From Planctomycetota bacterium (GTDB lineage Bacteria > Planctomycetota > Phycisphaerae > UBA1845), in the NCBI GenBank assembly GCA_022567365.1, contig JADFHG010000192.1, positions 1 to 7,099 on the forward strand: a stretch of DNA of 7,099 bases, read 5' to 3'. Below are positions 1 through 6,323 of the stretch, piece by piece. The notes under the pieces are model-generated. The model was not told where the DNA came from. It saw nothing but the letters and a program-made list of their open reading frames with translations, and made no database searches. The translations under genes were made by a program, and so were the position numbers. How positions within the stretch are numbered: the first letter of the stretch is position 1; every line of letters starts with the position of its first letter.

Positions 1-2716
1 GAACGGCCTGCGAATCTGTCACCTCAAATACTCCGTTGTCCCACTCGATTGTGCCGACATCCCCCACTTGCCCACCCCTCTCCGCATAGAACGGTGTCTG
101 CAAGAGTACGAGGATCCCTACCTCTCCTTCGCGCATCATGAGTGGCTCGACGCCGGGATTCTCCCCCGTGAGGATTACATCGATCGTCGTCATGCATTCT
201 GTGTGGTCATAGCCAATGAACTCGGTTTTGCCTCCCCCGCGCAAGACCGCGTCTTGCACATCGGGATTCGTGAATAGGGCAGCGGTCTGGGACAACTTGC
301 CTGTTCTCGCACGCTCGCGCGCCTCATCCATCAGCCGCTGATATTCGTCGACGTCGATGCCAAGCCCCTTCTCGGTGGCCATCAGTTCGGTGAGGTCGAC
401 GGGAAAGCCATACGTGTCATGGAGCTTGAAGGCGTCCTCGCCGGAAATCGCAACTGACTTGTTTGCCAGGACATTCTTCGCGTGCGCGGGCGAGATCGTG
501 TGCCTCATAGACCCAGGTCGATCAGTGAGGGCGTACCGCGCGACGAAGGTTCCTTCCGGATAACCGGATCCTACCGATGGTGGTTCGACTCCAATAAATG
601 AAGAGAAATCCGGAGCATCACAGACGCTCGCCAGCCCGACAGCTTTCCTTACCGCCTCCTCGAACAGGGCGATGCCGCGATCAAGGGTCCTGCCAAACGA
701 CTCTTCCTCGTCGCGGATGATGTCGGCCACGTACTTGACGTTGTCGCGCTGGTGCGCCGAGTCGCCGCCCGTGCGGAGTTCCGGGAAGGCGTCACCCATG
801 TGTTCAACCACCGAGCCGACAAGATCGCACATGAAGGGCTCGCGCATGCCTAGGTATTGCCGACCGAAACGGATCCCCCGGCGGAGGATGCGCCGCAGCA
901 CGTAGCCCCGCCCCTCGTTGCTCGGGACGGCGCCGTCGGTCAGCGCGAACGTCAGGCAGCGCACATGGTCGGCAATGACACGGTATGACACGTCGATCAT
1001 GAGCTGATCGGAGACCGCTTCCTCACGGGCGCGGTTCGGATCAGGAGCCGCTTCCTCACGGGCGCGGTTCGGATCAGGAGCCGCTTCCTCACGGGCGCGG
1101 TTCGGATCGCTCGCTCGTTGATGATCGCCGCCCGGATCCGAACCGCGACCGTGATGGAGCGGCCCCCCTCCCGTCGTCGCCGAGTCCCCCGTCGGCGGGA
1201 CGTGGTCGCCCACTCCGGGTCCCGCTCTGCCGGGCGCGCTGCCGATTCGGTCCGAAGTCAGCTCCCCGGCCTGATCCTCTTCGACATACTGCATCGCGGC
1301 GGCCAGAGACGTCTCATTCCAGAGGTATCGCGTACTGCCGTGGCGTGCCCACGCCTTGACGGCTTTAGGTAGGGCGTCCTTCTCGGTCATCCGGCGGGTC
1401 GCATACGACTTGAAGTCGTTCATCACGCGCTCTGGCGGTGCGTCCGCGGTGACCACTACATGAACATGGTTGGTTCGGACGTTGAATGTGTGAATGATCC
1501 ACCCGCGAAACTCGGCTACTTCCCTGATCGTCGCGCCGACGATGGCCCTTCGTTGCTCGTCCAGCTCGACCGGATCGTGCTTGAGGCGGAGAAACTCCTC
1601 ATACTCACGCTGTTCGTCGGAACCGAGAGTGGGAGTGCCCGGTATGTTGTTGTGCCGGTCCATGGATCCACGCTGTGTGCCGTGAAGCCAGGTTCCGTAG
1701 GTTCTAAACGTGATGAGATACGCACACGGACCAGTCGCTGGTTCCTTACGGGCGCGGTCGGTAGTCGGGGCCGCTTCCTTACGGTCGCGGTTGGGATTGG
1801 GAGCCGCTTCCTTACGGTCGCGGTTCGGATAAGATGCCATCGGCTCACGTGCGCCGCTTGAATCCGTCGGCAGCGTACCGGCATACGCCGGCGCCCCGGT
1901 TCGTTCGCGAATCGCGTGGAAGATCGGCGTGAACACGTCGGTGTCGTAGTTAGTCACCTGTCCCAGCTTGCCCTGTTCCATCCCCTGCAACACGGCGCAG
2001 AGTCGTTCAAACCCCATACCCGTGTCGACGTGTTTGGCGGGCAGCGGCGAGAGCGATCGATCCGCAGCGCGGTTGAACTCGATGAACACCAGGTTCCACA
2101 GCTCGATGACCCGCGCGTCGCCGAGATTGACCAGGCTCGCACCGCTCTTGTCGGGCGTGAGGTCGATGTGCAACTCGCTGCACGGCCCGCACGGACCGGT
2201 CTCGCCCATCTCCCAGAAGTTGTCCTTTTTGCCCCATCGGGTGACGTGCGACGGGTCGATGTCGGTGACCTCTTTCCACATCCGCTCGGCTTCTTCGTCG
2301 GCGGGCGTGCCGTCGGTTTCGTCGCCCGCGAAGACGGTCGCGTATAGGCGCGATTTATCGATCCCGAAGACCTGGGTCAAGAGTTCCCACGCCCAACGAA
2401 TCGCGTCTTCTTTGAAGTAGTCGCCGAAGGACCAGTTGCCGAGCATCTCGAAAAAGGTGTGGTGGTAGGTATCCTGCCCCACGTCGTCGAGGTCGTTGTG
2501 CTTGCCGCCCGCTCGGATGCACTTCTGCGTATTGGCCGCCCGTGCGTACGGTCGCGATCCGGTCGCGAGGAAGACGTCCTTGAACTGATTCATCCCGGCG
2601 TTGGTAAACAGCAGCGTCGGGTCGTCGTGCGGCACGACCGGCGATGAGTCCACGATCGTATGGTCCTTCGACTTGAAGAAGTCGAGGAATTGTTGCCTGA
2701 TTTCGTTGGCGGTCAT
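1..2716 (-). CDS. alaS: Alanyl-tRNA synthetase, C-terminally truncated by window edge, with in-frame transposase insertion
   Basis: This cytoplasmic class II synthetase charges tRNA-Ala with alanine and edits mischarged Ser/Gly. The start fits the family: MTANEIRQQFLDFF aligns with the usual AlaRS N-terminus (E. coli AEIRQAFLDFF). No strong Shine-Dalgarno is visible upstream. Visible motifs are TNAGMNQFKDVFL (about residues 38-50), RAGGKHNDLDDVG (68-80), HHTFFEMLGNWSFGDYFK (85-102), GETGPCGPCSE (171-181), WNLVFIEFN (207-215) and TGMGFERL (232-239). After an extra block at about residues 293-567, AlaRS resumes with YRVIADHVR (578-586), PSNEGRGYVLRRILRR, DTYGFPVDLTELM and the editing-domain signature FYAERGGQVGD. 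The frame holds 905 complete codons without a stop and leaves the window before the HxxxH/C-Ala part. Without the block, about 630 residues remain, consistent with a normal protein of roughly 880. It may be a functional enzyme with an inserted loop or a disrupted copy. Identity is certain; activity is not. Confidence 0.95.
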   Translation of the reverse strand, partial: MTANEIRQQFLDFFKSKDHTIVDSSPVVPHDDPTLLFTNAGMNQFKDVFLATGSRPYARAANTQKCIRAGGKHNDLDDVGQDTYHHTFFEMLGNWSFGDYFKEDAIRWAWELLTQVFGIDKSRLYATVFAGDETDGTPADEEAERMWKEVTDIDPSHVTRWGKKDNFWEMGETGPCGPCSELHIDLTPDKSGASLVNLGDARVIELWNLVFIEFNRAADRSLSPLPAKHVDTGMGFERLCAVLQGMEQGKLGQVTNYDTDVFTPIFHAIRERTGAPAYAGTLPTDSSGAREPMASYPNRDRKEAAPNPNRDRKEAAPTTDRARKEPATGPCAYLITFRTYGTWLHGTQRGSMDRHNNIPGTPTLGSDEQREYEEFLRLKHDPVELDEQRRAIVGATIREVAEFRGWIIHTFNVRTNHVHVVVTADAPPERVMNDFKSYATRRMTEKDALPKAVKAWARHGSTRYLWNETSLAAAMQYVEEDQAGELTSDRIGSAPGRAGPGVGDHVPPTGDSATTGGGPLHHGRGSDPGGDHQRASDPNRAREEAAPDPNRAREEAAPDPNRAREEAVSDQLMIDVSYRVIADHVRCLTFALTDGAVPSNEGRGYVLRRILRRGIRFGRQYLGMREPFMCDLVGSVVEHMGDAFPELRTGGDSAHQRDNVKYVADIIRDEEESFGRTLDRGIALFEEAVRKAVGLASVCDAPDFSSFIGVEPPSVGSGYPEGTFVARYALTDRPGSMRHTISPAHAKNVLANKSVAISGEDAFKLHDTYGFPVDLTELMATEKGLGIDVDEYQRLMDEARERARTGKLSQTAALFTNPDVQDAVLRGGGKTEFIGYDHTECMTTIDVILTGENPGVEPLMMREGEVGILVLLQTPFYAERGGQVGDVGTIEWDNGVFEVTDSQAV
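1016..1117. repeat. REP-like repeat cluster on the alaS-3' side of the transposase, three 33-nt units
   Basis: Three direct units start at 1019, 1052 and 1085, each opening with TTCCTCACGGGCGCGGTTCG and spaced exactly 33 nt apart. The first two units are identical over their full length. They share the orientation of the cluster on the other side but carry CAC/GGG where that one mostly has TAC/GGT. GGAG directly precedes the palindrome in the second and third units. On the minus strand they encode repeats of APDPNRAREEA. The near-identity points to recent tandem amplification. Confidence 0.88.
1137..1162. repeat. Single inverted REP-like unit between transposase and downstream REP cluster
   Basis: CCGAACCGCGACCGTGATGG followed by AGCGG is the reverse complement of the REP core found in the two flanking clusters, with small changes in the loop. 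It therefore faces the three units at 1016-1117. Paired convergent REPs of this kind (BIME or REPIN-like) are common in mobile REP sets. It also lies within the open alaS frame. Confidence 0.6.
1230..1740 (-). mobile_element. REP-associated tyrosine transposase (RAYT, Y1/HUH) domain within the alaS frame
   Basis: RAYTs are single-strand nucleases that recognise REP palindromes. The domain begins at AYLITFRTYGTWLHG (from residue 332 of the fused frame), continues with RGSMDRHNNIPGTP, and carries the HUH motif as HVH in NHVHVVV (His417 and His419, 1460-1468). Next come RVMNDFKSYATRRM and RYLWNE. The likely catalytic tyrosine is Tyr477 (1286-1288) in QYVEEDQ, the YV..Q-type helix of this superfamily. 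The His-to-Tyr spacing of about 60 residues fits IS200/IS605-type enzymes. All catalytic residues I can identify are present. The domain has no stop of its own: it runs on through a Gly/Pro-rich tail into the downstream repeats and then AlaRS. The nearest upstream Met is at 1840, before the REP-coded repeats. It could therefore be made as part of the AlaRS fusion, or from an internal start at 1840. No Shine-Dalgarno decides this. Confidence 0.85.
1742..1840. repeat. REP-like repeat cluster on the alaS-5' side of the transposase, three 33-nt units
   Basis: Three direct units start at 1742, 1775 and 1808, each opening with TTCCTTACGG, exactly 33 nt apart. The core CCGCTTCCTTACGGTCGCGG folds as an imperfect hairpin: CCGC pairs with GCGG, then a TT/TC internal mismatch, then CC pairs with GG around a TTAC loop. 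The unit at 1808 is preceded by GGAG, the tetranucleotide often found 5' of REP palindromes. On the minus strand the units encode an 11-residue repeat of the form NRDRKEAAPxx. The period of 11 codons keeps the alaS frame whatever the copy number. Confidence 0.85.
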
Positions 2717-3160
2717 GCTTCAACCAATTCCGAGAAAACACGCTATGGCCGACCGAAACGGCTTCGATCCCCCGACCCGCAGGCCGAAGAACCGACCCGG
2801 CGCAGCGGCGACCATGCCGATTTGATAGACTGTACTGATCGCGGCGCGCCGGTCCAGCGGCCTCGCATTGGCGGTTTTCGCGCAAAGCCCGTTTGGGAAG
2901 TCGATGAGGAACCCGTCCGGCGGCGGTCGTGCGAGTGCGTCGCCTCGGTGGCGGGTCGGATCGACCGGAGACCTTGACACCCGGTATCGACATCCGTAGC
3001 GTCGCGGTGGCAATGGCGATGGGCGATGCACGGATTTGGCAAGTTGCCCAAACGGATCAGGCAGCTCGCTCGCCCGTCGAACTGACGCGCGTCCCATGCG
3101 GATTCGGCTTGTAGCGGCCTGCTGAAAAGCCCGATGGGCGTGTTGACGGCCCGCGTTACG

Positions 3161-3204
3161 GGAGCTACCCAACCGCCGCGTAGGAGCTGCCCAGCCGCCG
3201 CGCG
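3161..3204. repeat. Tandem 22-bp repeat, two copies
   Basis: Two adjacent 22-base units start with GGAGCTACCCAACCGCCGCG and GGAGCTGCCCAGCCGCCGCG; they match at 18 of 22 positions. They lie upstream of the lipoprotein gene. Function is unknown. Confidence 0.6.
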
Positions 3205-3224
3205 GGGGCGGCCGTTACTTCTAA

Positions 3225-3256
3225 AACGGACGACTTCTTCAACGGACGGTTTTCTC
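3225..3256. repeat. Imperfect 16-bp direct repeat upstream of the lipoprotein gene
   Basis: AACGGACGACTTCTTC is followed directly by AACGGACGGTTTTCTC (12 of 16 identical), then by a partial third AACGAAC. The repeat sits 28 to 59 bases before the start codon, where an operator or 5' UTR element could lie. No function can be shown from sequence. Confidence 0.45.
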
Positions 3257-3272
3257 AACGAACCAATAGCGT

Positions 3273-3277
3273 AGGAG
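3273..3277 (+). promoter_or_regulatory. Ribosome binding site of the lipoprotein gene
   Basis: AGGAG lies six bases before the ATG at 3284. This fixes the start and agrees with the signal peptide beginning there. Confidence 0.75.
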
Positions 3278-3283
3278 CAAGCG

Positions 3284-4156
3284 ATGCGAGCCTCAGCAAT
3301 CTTCCTAATTGCGATGATGTCTTTGTCGGCGGCGACCGGCGGCTGCGAGAAAAACGAGCAGCAGACGCCAACTGCCCAAAGCACCCAAGACAACTCGTCC
3401 CCCGATTCGGCGGACGCGGGTTCCAAGGCCGGCGCACAAAACGGTGCAGACCAAGAACGCGCCACCGCGACCGCCTCGCCAACGGCCACCGAAACGACCA
3501 CTGGCCAGGCCACCGACGCGGCGACACCGAAGGCCGCCACATCAACGCCGCCCAAGACCGCCGACCCGACGGCGCCAAAGACCGGCGATTCAACGCCGGA
3601 GCCGACGACGAAATCCACCGCGTCCGTCGCGAAGCCGCCGTTTACGGCGGAGAACAACCCGACGACGCTCGCCGGGCGCGGCGAACCATCCCTCGAGGAT
3701 CCTCGCCGACCGGCCGCGTGGGTCTACATTGACGAGAAGCCCGGCGTGTATCGAGAGGAAAACGGCAACCAACTCCTTCAGTTGTTCACGGTCTCGCCGG
3801 TCAGTTCGACTCCGACGATTCGCGTCGAGTACTTCAAGCCGCTGATCGAGAACCCGACCGAATTCGCCTTCGCGCTCGAACCCGTGCCCGAGGACGGCCA
3901 GGGACCGACGGAAGCGAAATCATATGACGTTTCCGCAAAGAGCGGGACGTTCAAGTTTGGGAAGGTGTATTCGCTCTGTGCGCCCGGCGAGAGTTTCATC
4001 ATCCGCGAGCGACGCAAACGCGAAAACCTCACCGAAATCCCGCCGCTCCCCCCAGGGACGTACATGATCGCCGCTTCGATCAAGACCGGCCCCAACGCGT
4101 CGGGCGGTGCCTTGGGGGTTACGTTCTTCACCGTAGCCGCGCCGAAGGGCGACTAG
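3284..4156 (+). CDS. Probable lipoprotein with Thr/Pro/Ala-rich linker and unrecognised C-terminal domain
   Basis: The 290-residue product opens with a short basic start and a hydrophobic stretch (residues 5-18) ending in TGGC. Cys21 is the likely lipidated residue. The lipobox is not canonical because Thr, not Leu, is three before the Cys. Residues 22 to about 118 form a low-complexity tether rich in Thr, Pro, Ala and Lys, with near-repeats such as PPKTAD / APKTGD. The remaining part (about 141-290) looks globular: AAWVYIDEKPGVYREE, then beta-rich segments ending PPGTYMIAASIKTGP and a final strand GVTFFTVAAP. I do not recognise the family. The likely setting is an envelope protein holding its domain away from the membrane. 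It stands alone on the plus strand, has a good ribosome binding site, and converges on the PQQ-type gene. The +2 frame also stays open, which is typical of this GC-rich, Pro/Thr-rich DNA. Confidence 0.85.
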   Translation: MRASAIFLIAMMSLSAATGGCEKNEQQTPTAQSTQDNSSPDSADAGSKAGAQNGADQERATATASPTATETTTGQATDAATPKAATSTPPKTADPTAPKTGDSTPEPTTKSTASVAKPPFTAENNPTTLAGRGEPSLEDPRRPAAWVYIDEKPGVYREENGNQLLQLFTVSPVSSTPTIRVEYFKPLIENPTEFAFALEPVPEDGQGPTEAKSYDVSAKSGTFKFGKVYSLCAPGESFIIRERRKRENLTEIPPLPPGTYMIAASIKTGPNASGGALGVTFFTVAAPKGD

Positions 4157-4184
4157 TGTTTCGCGAGTCTTGAAGTGACGGGTT

Positions 4185-4204
4185 CACACCCGAGGGCGGG
4201 TGTG
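4185..4204. terminator. Hairpin between convergent genes, possible bidirectional terminator
   Basis: CACACCCG, loop AGGG, CGGGTGTG make a perfect 8-bp stem. It lies 28 bases after the lipoprotein stop and 45 bases from the stop of the opposing gene. There is no T-run on either side, so it is not a classic intrinsic terminator; the call rests on position and stem strength. Confidence 0.5.
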
Positions 4205-4249
4205 CTCCATCAGGAGCCTGTAGCCCGGCGGCCCTCGGTTGGGGGACCA

Positions 4250-5665
4250 TCAATCCACAGGCTTGGCACTAATGCAGTAGAGAAAACGCTCGCTCCTCGA
4301 GAACATCTCGCTTCCGACGATGGCGGGCGTCGCGGAGAAGGAACCATCAAGCCGATTGAGGGCGAGCAACTCGAACTCGCCGCCGTGCTTGACGACCGCG
4401 GTCGTGCCGTTGCGGCCCGTGACGTAGACGCGATCACCGGCCGCGACGAGCGAGGCGTAGACGTTGCCGACGCCCGCAAGCCGCACGGGGCCGAAAATCG
4501 TCCGGCCGGTCTCGGCGCTGACGCACGTCAGAAAGCCCTGGTAGTGCTTGAGAAAATAAAGGCGACCGTCGTGCAGCACGGGCGAGGGGACGTACGGCGT
4601 ATCGCGATGGCGGGTCCAAACCACGGCGTCCGTTGCGGTGATGTCTCCCTTGGCACCGGACAGCCGGATGGCCAACATCTCCCGCGTCTCGTAGCTGTTG
4701 GTTACGTACACCACGCCGTCGGCCGCCACCGGCGACGCCACGACGTTGCCTGACAGACCGCCGCATTCCCAAATCACGTTACCGCTCGCGAGGTCGTAGC
4801 CGCGCACACGATGGGTCGCGGAGATGATGACCTGGGGCTTGCCCTCGTGTTCGACGATGAGCGGAGTGGACCACGACGTGCCTTCGCGGCGGCGAACCTT
4901 CCAACGCTGATCGCCGGTGCGCGCGTCGAACGCGATGACGAACGAATCGCCTTCGTGGTCCCAGTTGATCACGACGGTTTCGCCGTAGAGCGCCGGTGAG
5001 CTGCCCTCGCCGTGGCCATGCTTGGGATGCATGGTGCCCATATCGGTCTGCCACAGCGGCTCGCCGTTCATGTCGAGGCAGTAGAGACCGTACGAACCGA
5101 AATATGCGAACAGTCGCTCGCCGTCGGTCACCGGAGAGTGGGACGCCCACGTGCCGCTCTCGTGTGTACTTTCGTGGGGGCGTTGTCGATGCACGGTACG
5201 CCGCCACAAGACCGCTCCGTCGCGACGGTTGATCGCGATAACGACAAACTCCAGGTGTCGAGAAGATGGCACGTTGTCGTGCGCACCTGAGGCATCGGGA
5301 TGCTCTTTCGGCAAGACGTCGCCGTATGGAACGGCCGTCGTCACAAAGACCCGGTCGCCCCAAACGATGGGCGACGAATGCCCCTGCCCGGGGATCGGCG
5401 TTTTCCAACGGACGTTTTCGTCCTCGGACCACGATATCGGTGGATCACCCCGCGGAGCGGCGCCGGTCCCGAGAGGTCCGCGAAATTGCGGCCACTGGTC
5501 GTTCGCGTCGAGGCGTTCTTCACCGGCACGGGCAAAGCCGGCTTGCCGGCCGGCAAACGCCGACGCCGTGGTGGCAATTGCCAATATCCCGAACGTCAAA
5601 CCAATCGCCGCACCGCTCGATGCCAAGGCCATCATCGACGCACTCAAAAACGTACTTCTCTTCAT
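4250..5665 (-). CDS. Exported PQQ-like beta-propeller repeat protein
   Basis: The 471-residue product starts MKRSTFLSASMM and has a long hydrophobic segment (about residues 7-38) ending in AFA before Gly39, a Sec signal peptide or uncleaved anchor. The mature part begins with WPQFRGPLGTG (58-68), a signature often seen at the start of planctomycete propeller proteins. It continues with blades of the PQQ/WD-like type: VRWKTPIPGQGHSSPIVWGDRVFV, GAVLWRR, GEPLWQTD, FDARTGDQRWK, YDLASGNVIWE and SAETGRTIFG, each a Trp-centred repeat. Known relatives include BamB-like and PQQ-dehydrogenase-like folds. No catalytic Asp/Cys-Cys set is seen, so a scaffold or binding role is more likely than an enzyme; this is inference. 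I chose the ATG at 5665 over an upstream GTG at 5716 because GGAGG (5675-5679) lies nine bases before it and the signal peptide starts there. The mRNA start region can form a strong hairpin. Confidence 0.9.
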   Translation of the reverse strand: MKRSTFLSASMMALASSGAAIGLTFGILAIATTASAFAGRQAGFARAGEERLDANDQWPQFRGPLGTGAAPRGDPPISWSEDENVRWKTPIPGQGHSSPIVWGDRVFVTTAVPYGDVLPKEHPDASGAHDNVPSSRHLEFVVIAINRRDGAVLWRRTVHRQRPHESTHESGTWASHSPVTDGERLFAYFGSYGLYCLDMNGEPLWQTDMGTMHPKHGHGEGSSPALYGETVVINWDHEGDSFVIAFDARTGDQRWKVRRREGTSWSTPLIVEHEGKPQVIISATHRVRGYDLASGNVIWECGGLSGNVVASPVAADGVVYVTNSYETREMLAIRLSGAKGDITATDAVVWTRHRDTPYVPSPVLHDGRLYFLKHYQGFLTCVSAETGRTIFGPVRLAGVGNVYASLVAAGDRVYVTGRNGTTAVVKHGGEFELLALNRLDGSFSATPAIVGSEMFSRSERFLYCISAKPVD

Positions 5666-5693
5666 TCTCCAACGCCTCCGTTGGAAGAGAATG
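5663..5693 (-). promoter_or_regulatory. Potential RNA hairpin enclosing Shine-Dalgarno and start codon of the propeller gene
   Basis: On the mRNA, CAUUCU (5693-5688), a three-base bulge CUU, and CCAACG pair with CGUUGG and AGAAUG (5668-5663): 12 base pairs around a GAGG tetraloop. The start codon closes the stem, and most of the Shine-Dalgarno is the loop. This could limit initiation in a regulated way. A weak sigma-70-like match, TTGTGC (5718-5713), 17 bases, TACATT (5695-5690), would start transcription inside the hairpin and remove its left arm. Whether the structure exists therefore depends on where the transcript begins. Confidence 0.4.
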
Positions 5694-5761
5694 TATGGTG
5701 CGCCAATCGCCGGCACAAGCCGCGCCGTCGTAGAGTTTTTCGCAGCGCTCGATTGTCCCGG

Positions 5762-6277
5762 TCATTCTCCCCGTATACCGGATCGAGGTGTGGATAGCTC
5801 AAGTGCCCAAACTCTCTCACCTTCACCGTACAGCACCAATTCGGCGTCCTTCGCGACGAACTTCCGTAGTACGGGTTTGTCCACAGCGCCGGCCCATTCG
5901 ACCCGCCAGGCTCGTCCCGGCGCCAGCCGGTTGAGCACAACGCGCAGCCGGGTCCAGTCCAAGTAGGGCTCGGCGTGATCGGGACGGTACTCCGGCGGCG
6001 GAAAACGTTCCACCCTGAGTGAGTTCATCTCCGATTCCCGGACGTCATGGACGGCCACGCCAATTTCCATAACACTGTCACCCCAGCCAAACATCTCGTA
6101 CACCCATTCGGAACCGCCGCTCAATTCAACGAATTCCACGAAAATGGCCACTTCCGATGAACGCCCGCCGGGAACTAACTGGGCTTGCGCATATGCGTCA
6201 AAGAACTCGTCGACCGTAATGGTGGGTACTTTGTCGATAATCAGCCTCCGATGATGGGGAGGGGTATGTACCGACAC
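5762..6277 (-). CDS. Unrecognised protein, third gene of the RHS cluster, start uncertain
   Basis: I do not recognise this protein (about 171 residues from the GTG at 6277). It is acidic, without signal peptide or membrane segment. It shows alternating strands and helices: TITVDEFFDAYAQAQLVPGG, then VAIFVEFVELSGGSEWVYEMF, then a Trp-rich C-terminal part with RAWRVEWAG and ERVWALELS. Downstream of an RHS tip it could be a second immunity protein, or unrelated cargo. The start is a problem. The frame stays open upstream to a GTG at 6409, but that overlaps the preceding gene by 86 bases and its early residues look non-native. GTG 6277 has no Shine-Dalgarno, while a GGAGG stands just downstream of it with only non-standard codons (CTG, ATT, ATC) following. 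I prefer 6277 with low confidence in the start. Confidence 0.6.
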   Translation of the reverse strand: MSVHTPPHHRRLIIDKVPTITVDEFFDAYAQAQLVPGGRSSEVAIFVEFVELSGGSEWVYEMFGWGDSVMEIGVAVHDVRESEMNSLRVERFPPPEYRPDHAEPYLDWTRLRVVLNRLAPGRAWRVEWAGAVDKPVLRKFVAKDAELVLYGEGERVWALELSTPRSGIRGE

Positions 6278-6323
6278 GTCAATTGCCGCGCCCGCGGGAA
6301 CATGGTCACGACACTCTGCGCGC

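Larger units (their letters stand above)
1016..1840 (-). mobile_element. REP-associated transposase element (three REPs - RAYT - three REPs) inserted in frame in alaS
   Basis: This 825-nt (275-codon) block separates two parts of AlaRS that are normally joined by a short linker. The first ends near GAPAYAGTLPTD; the second starts near VSDQLMIDVSYRV. It consists of a Y1 transposase domain bracketed by REP-like repeats, the layout of a RAYT with its REPs. The block is coded on the alaS strand, in the alaS frame, with no stop. I see no intein-type ends (no Cys or Ser after the first junction, no HN before the second) and no intron features. The exact ends are inferred. A degenerate repeat-like unit at 1841-1873, in 33-nt register, suggests the true edge could lie a little further out. 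IS200/IS605 and RAYT relatives make no target-site duplication, so none is expected. Confidence 0.85.
2717..3283. other. Divergent intergenic region between alaS and the lipoprotein gene
   Basis: These 567 bases hold no reading frame I believe in. Open frames on both strands here are compositionally biased shadows, and the longest on the minus strand runs antisense through the lipoprotein gene. Promoters for both divergent genes must lie here or further in. A TTGACA hexamer stands at 2974-2979, but the -10 position 17 bases on (TAGCGT) is poor and lies far from either start, so I do not call a promoter. Two short tandem repeats occur near the right end and are listed separately. Confidence 0.6.

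Noticed and set aside
1016..1117. CRISPR array
   Set aside because: The 33-nt units are contiguous direct repeats with no variable spacers, and they flank a RAYT; they are REP units.
1016..1840. Intein or self-splicing intron as the explanation for the alaS insertion
   Set aside because: The junctions lack the Cys/Ser and His-Asn residues needed for protein splicing, no Hint blocks are present, and the content is a Y1 transposase with REPs, not a homing endonuclease or reverse transcriptase.
2974..3002. Sigma-70 promoter with a perfect TTGACA
   Set aside because: The -10 hexamer at the right spacing is TAGCGT, and the site lies more than 280 bases from the lipoprotein start, facing away from alaS. 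Chance occurrence is likely.
2743..3657. Long minus-strand open frame of 304 codons across the intergenic region and lipoprotein gene
   Set aside because: It is antisense to the lipoprotein over its whole N-terminal half, has low-complexity Val/Ala composition in its first part, and lacks any recognisable motif. It is a GC-rich shadow.
5666..5716. Longer propeller protein starting at the GTG at 5716
   Set aside because: No Shine-Dalgarno precedes it, and it would put an Arg-rich 17-residue extension before an otherwise standard signal peptide.
5151..5966. Plus-strand open frame of 271 codons opposite the propeller gene
   Set aside because: The Arg/Ser/Pro-rich translation without motifs lies opposite clearly coding sequence. 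It is a shadow.
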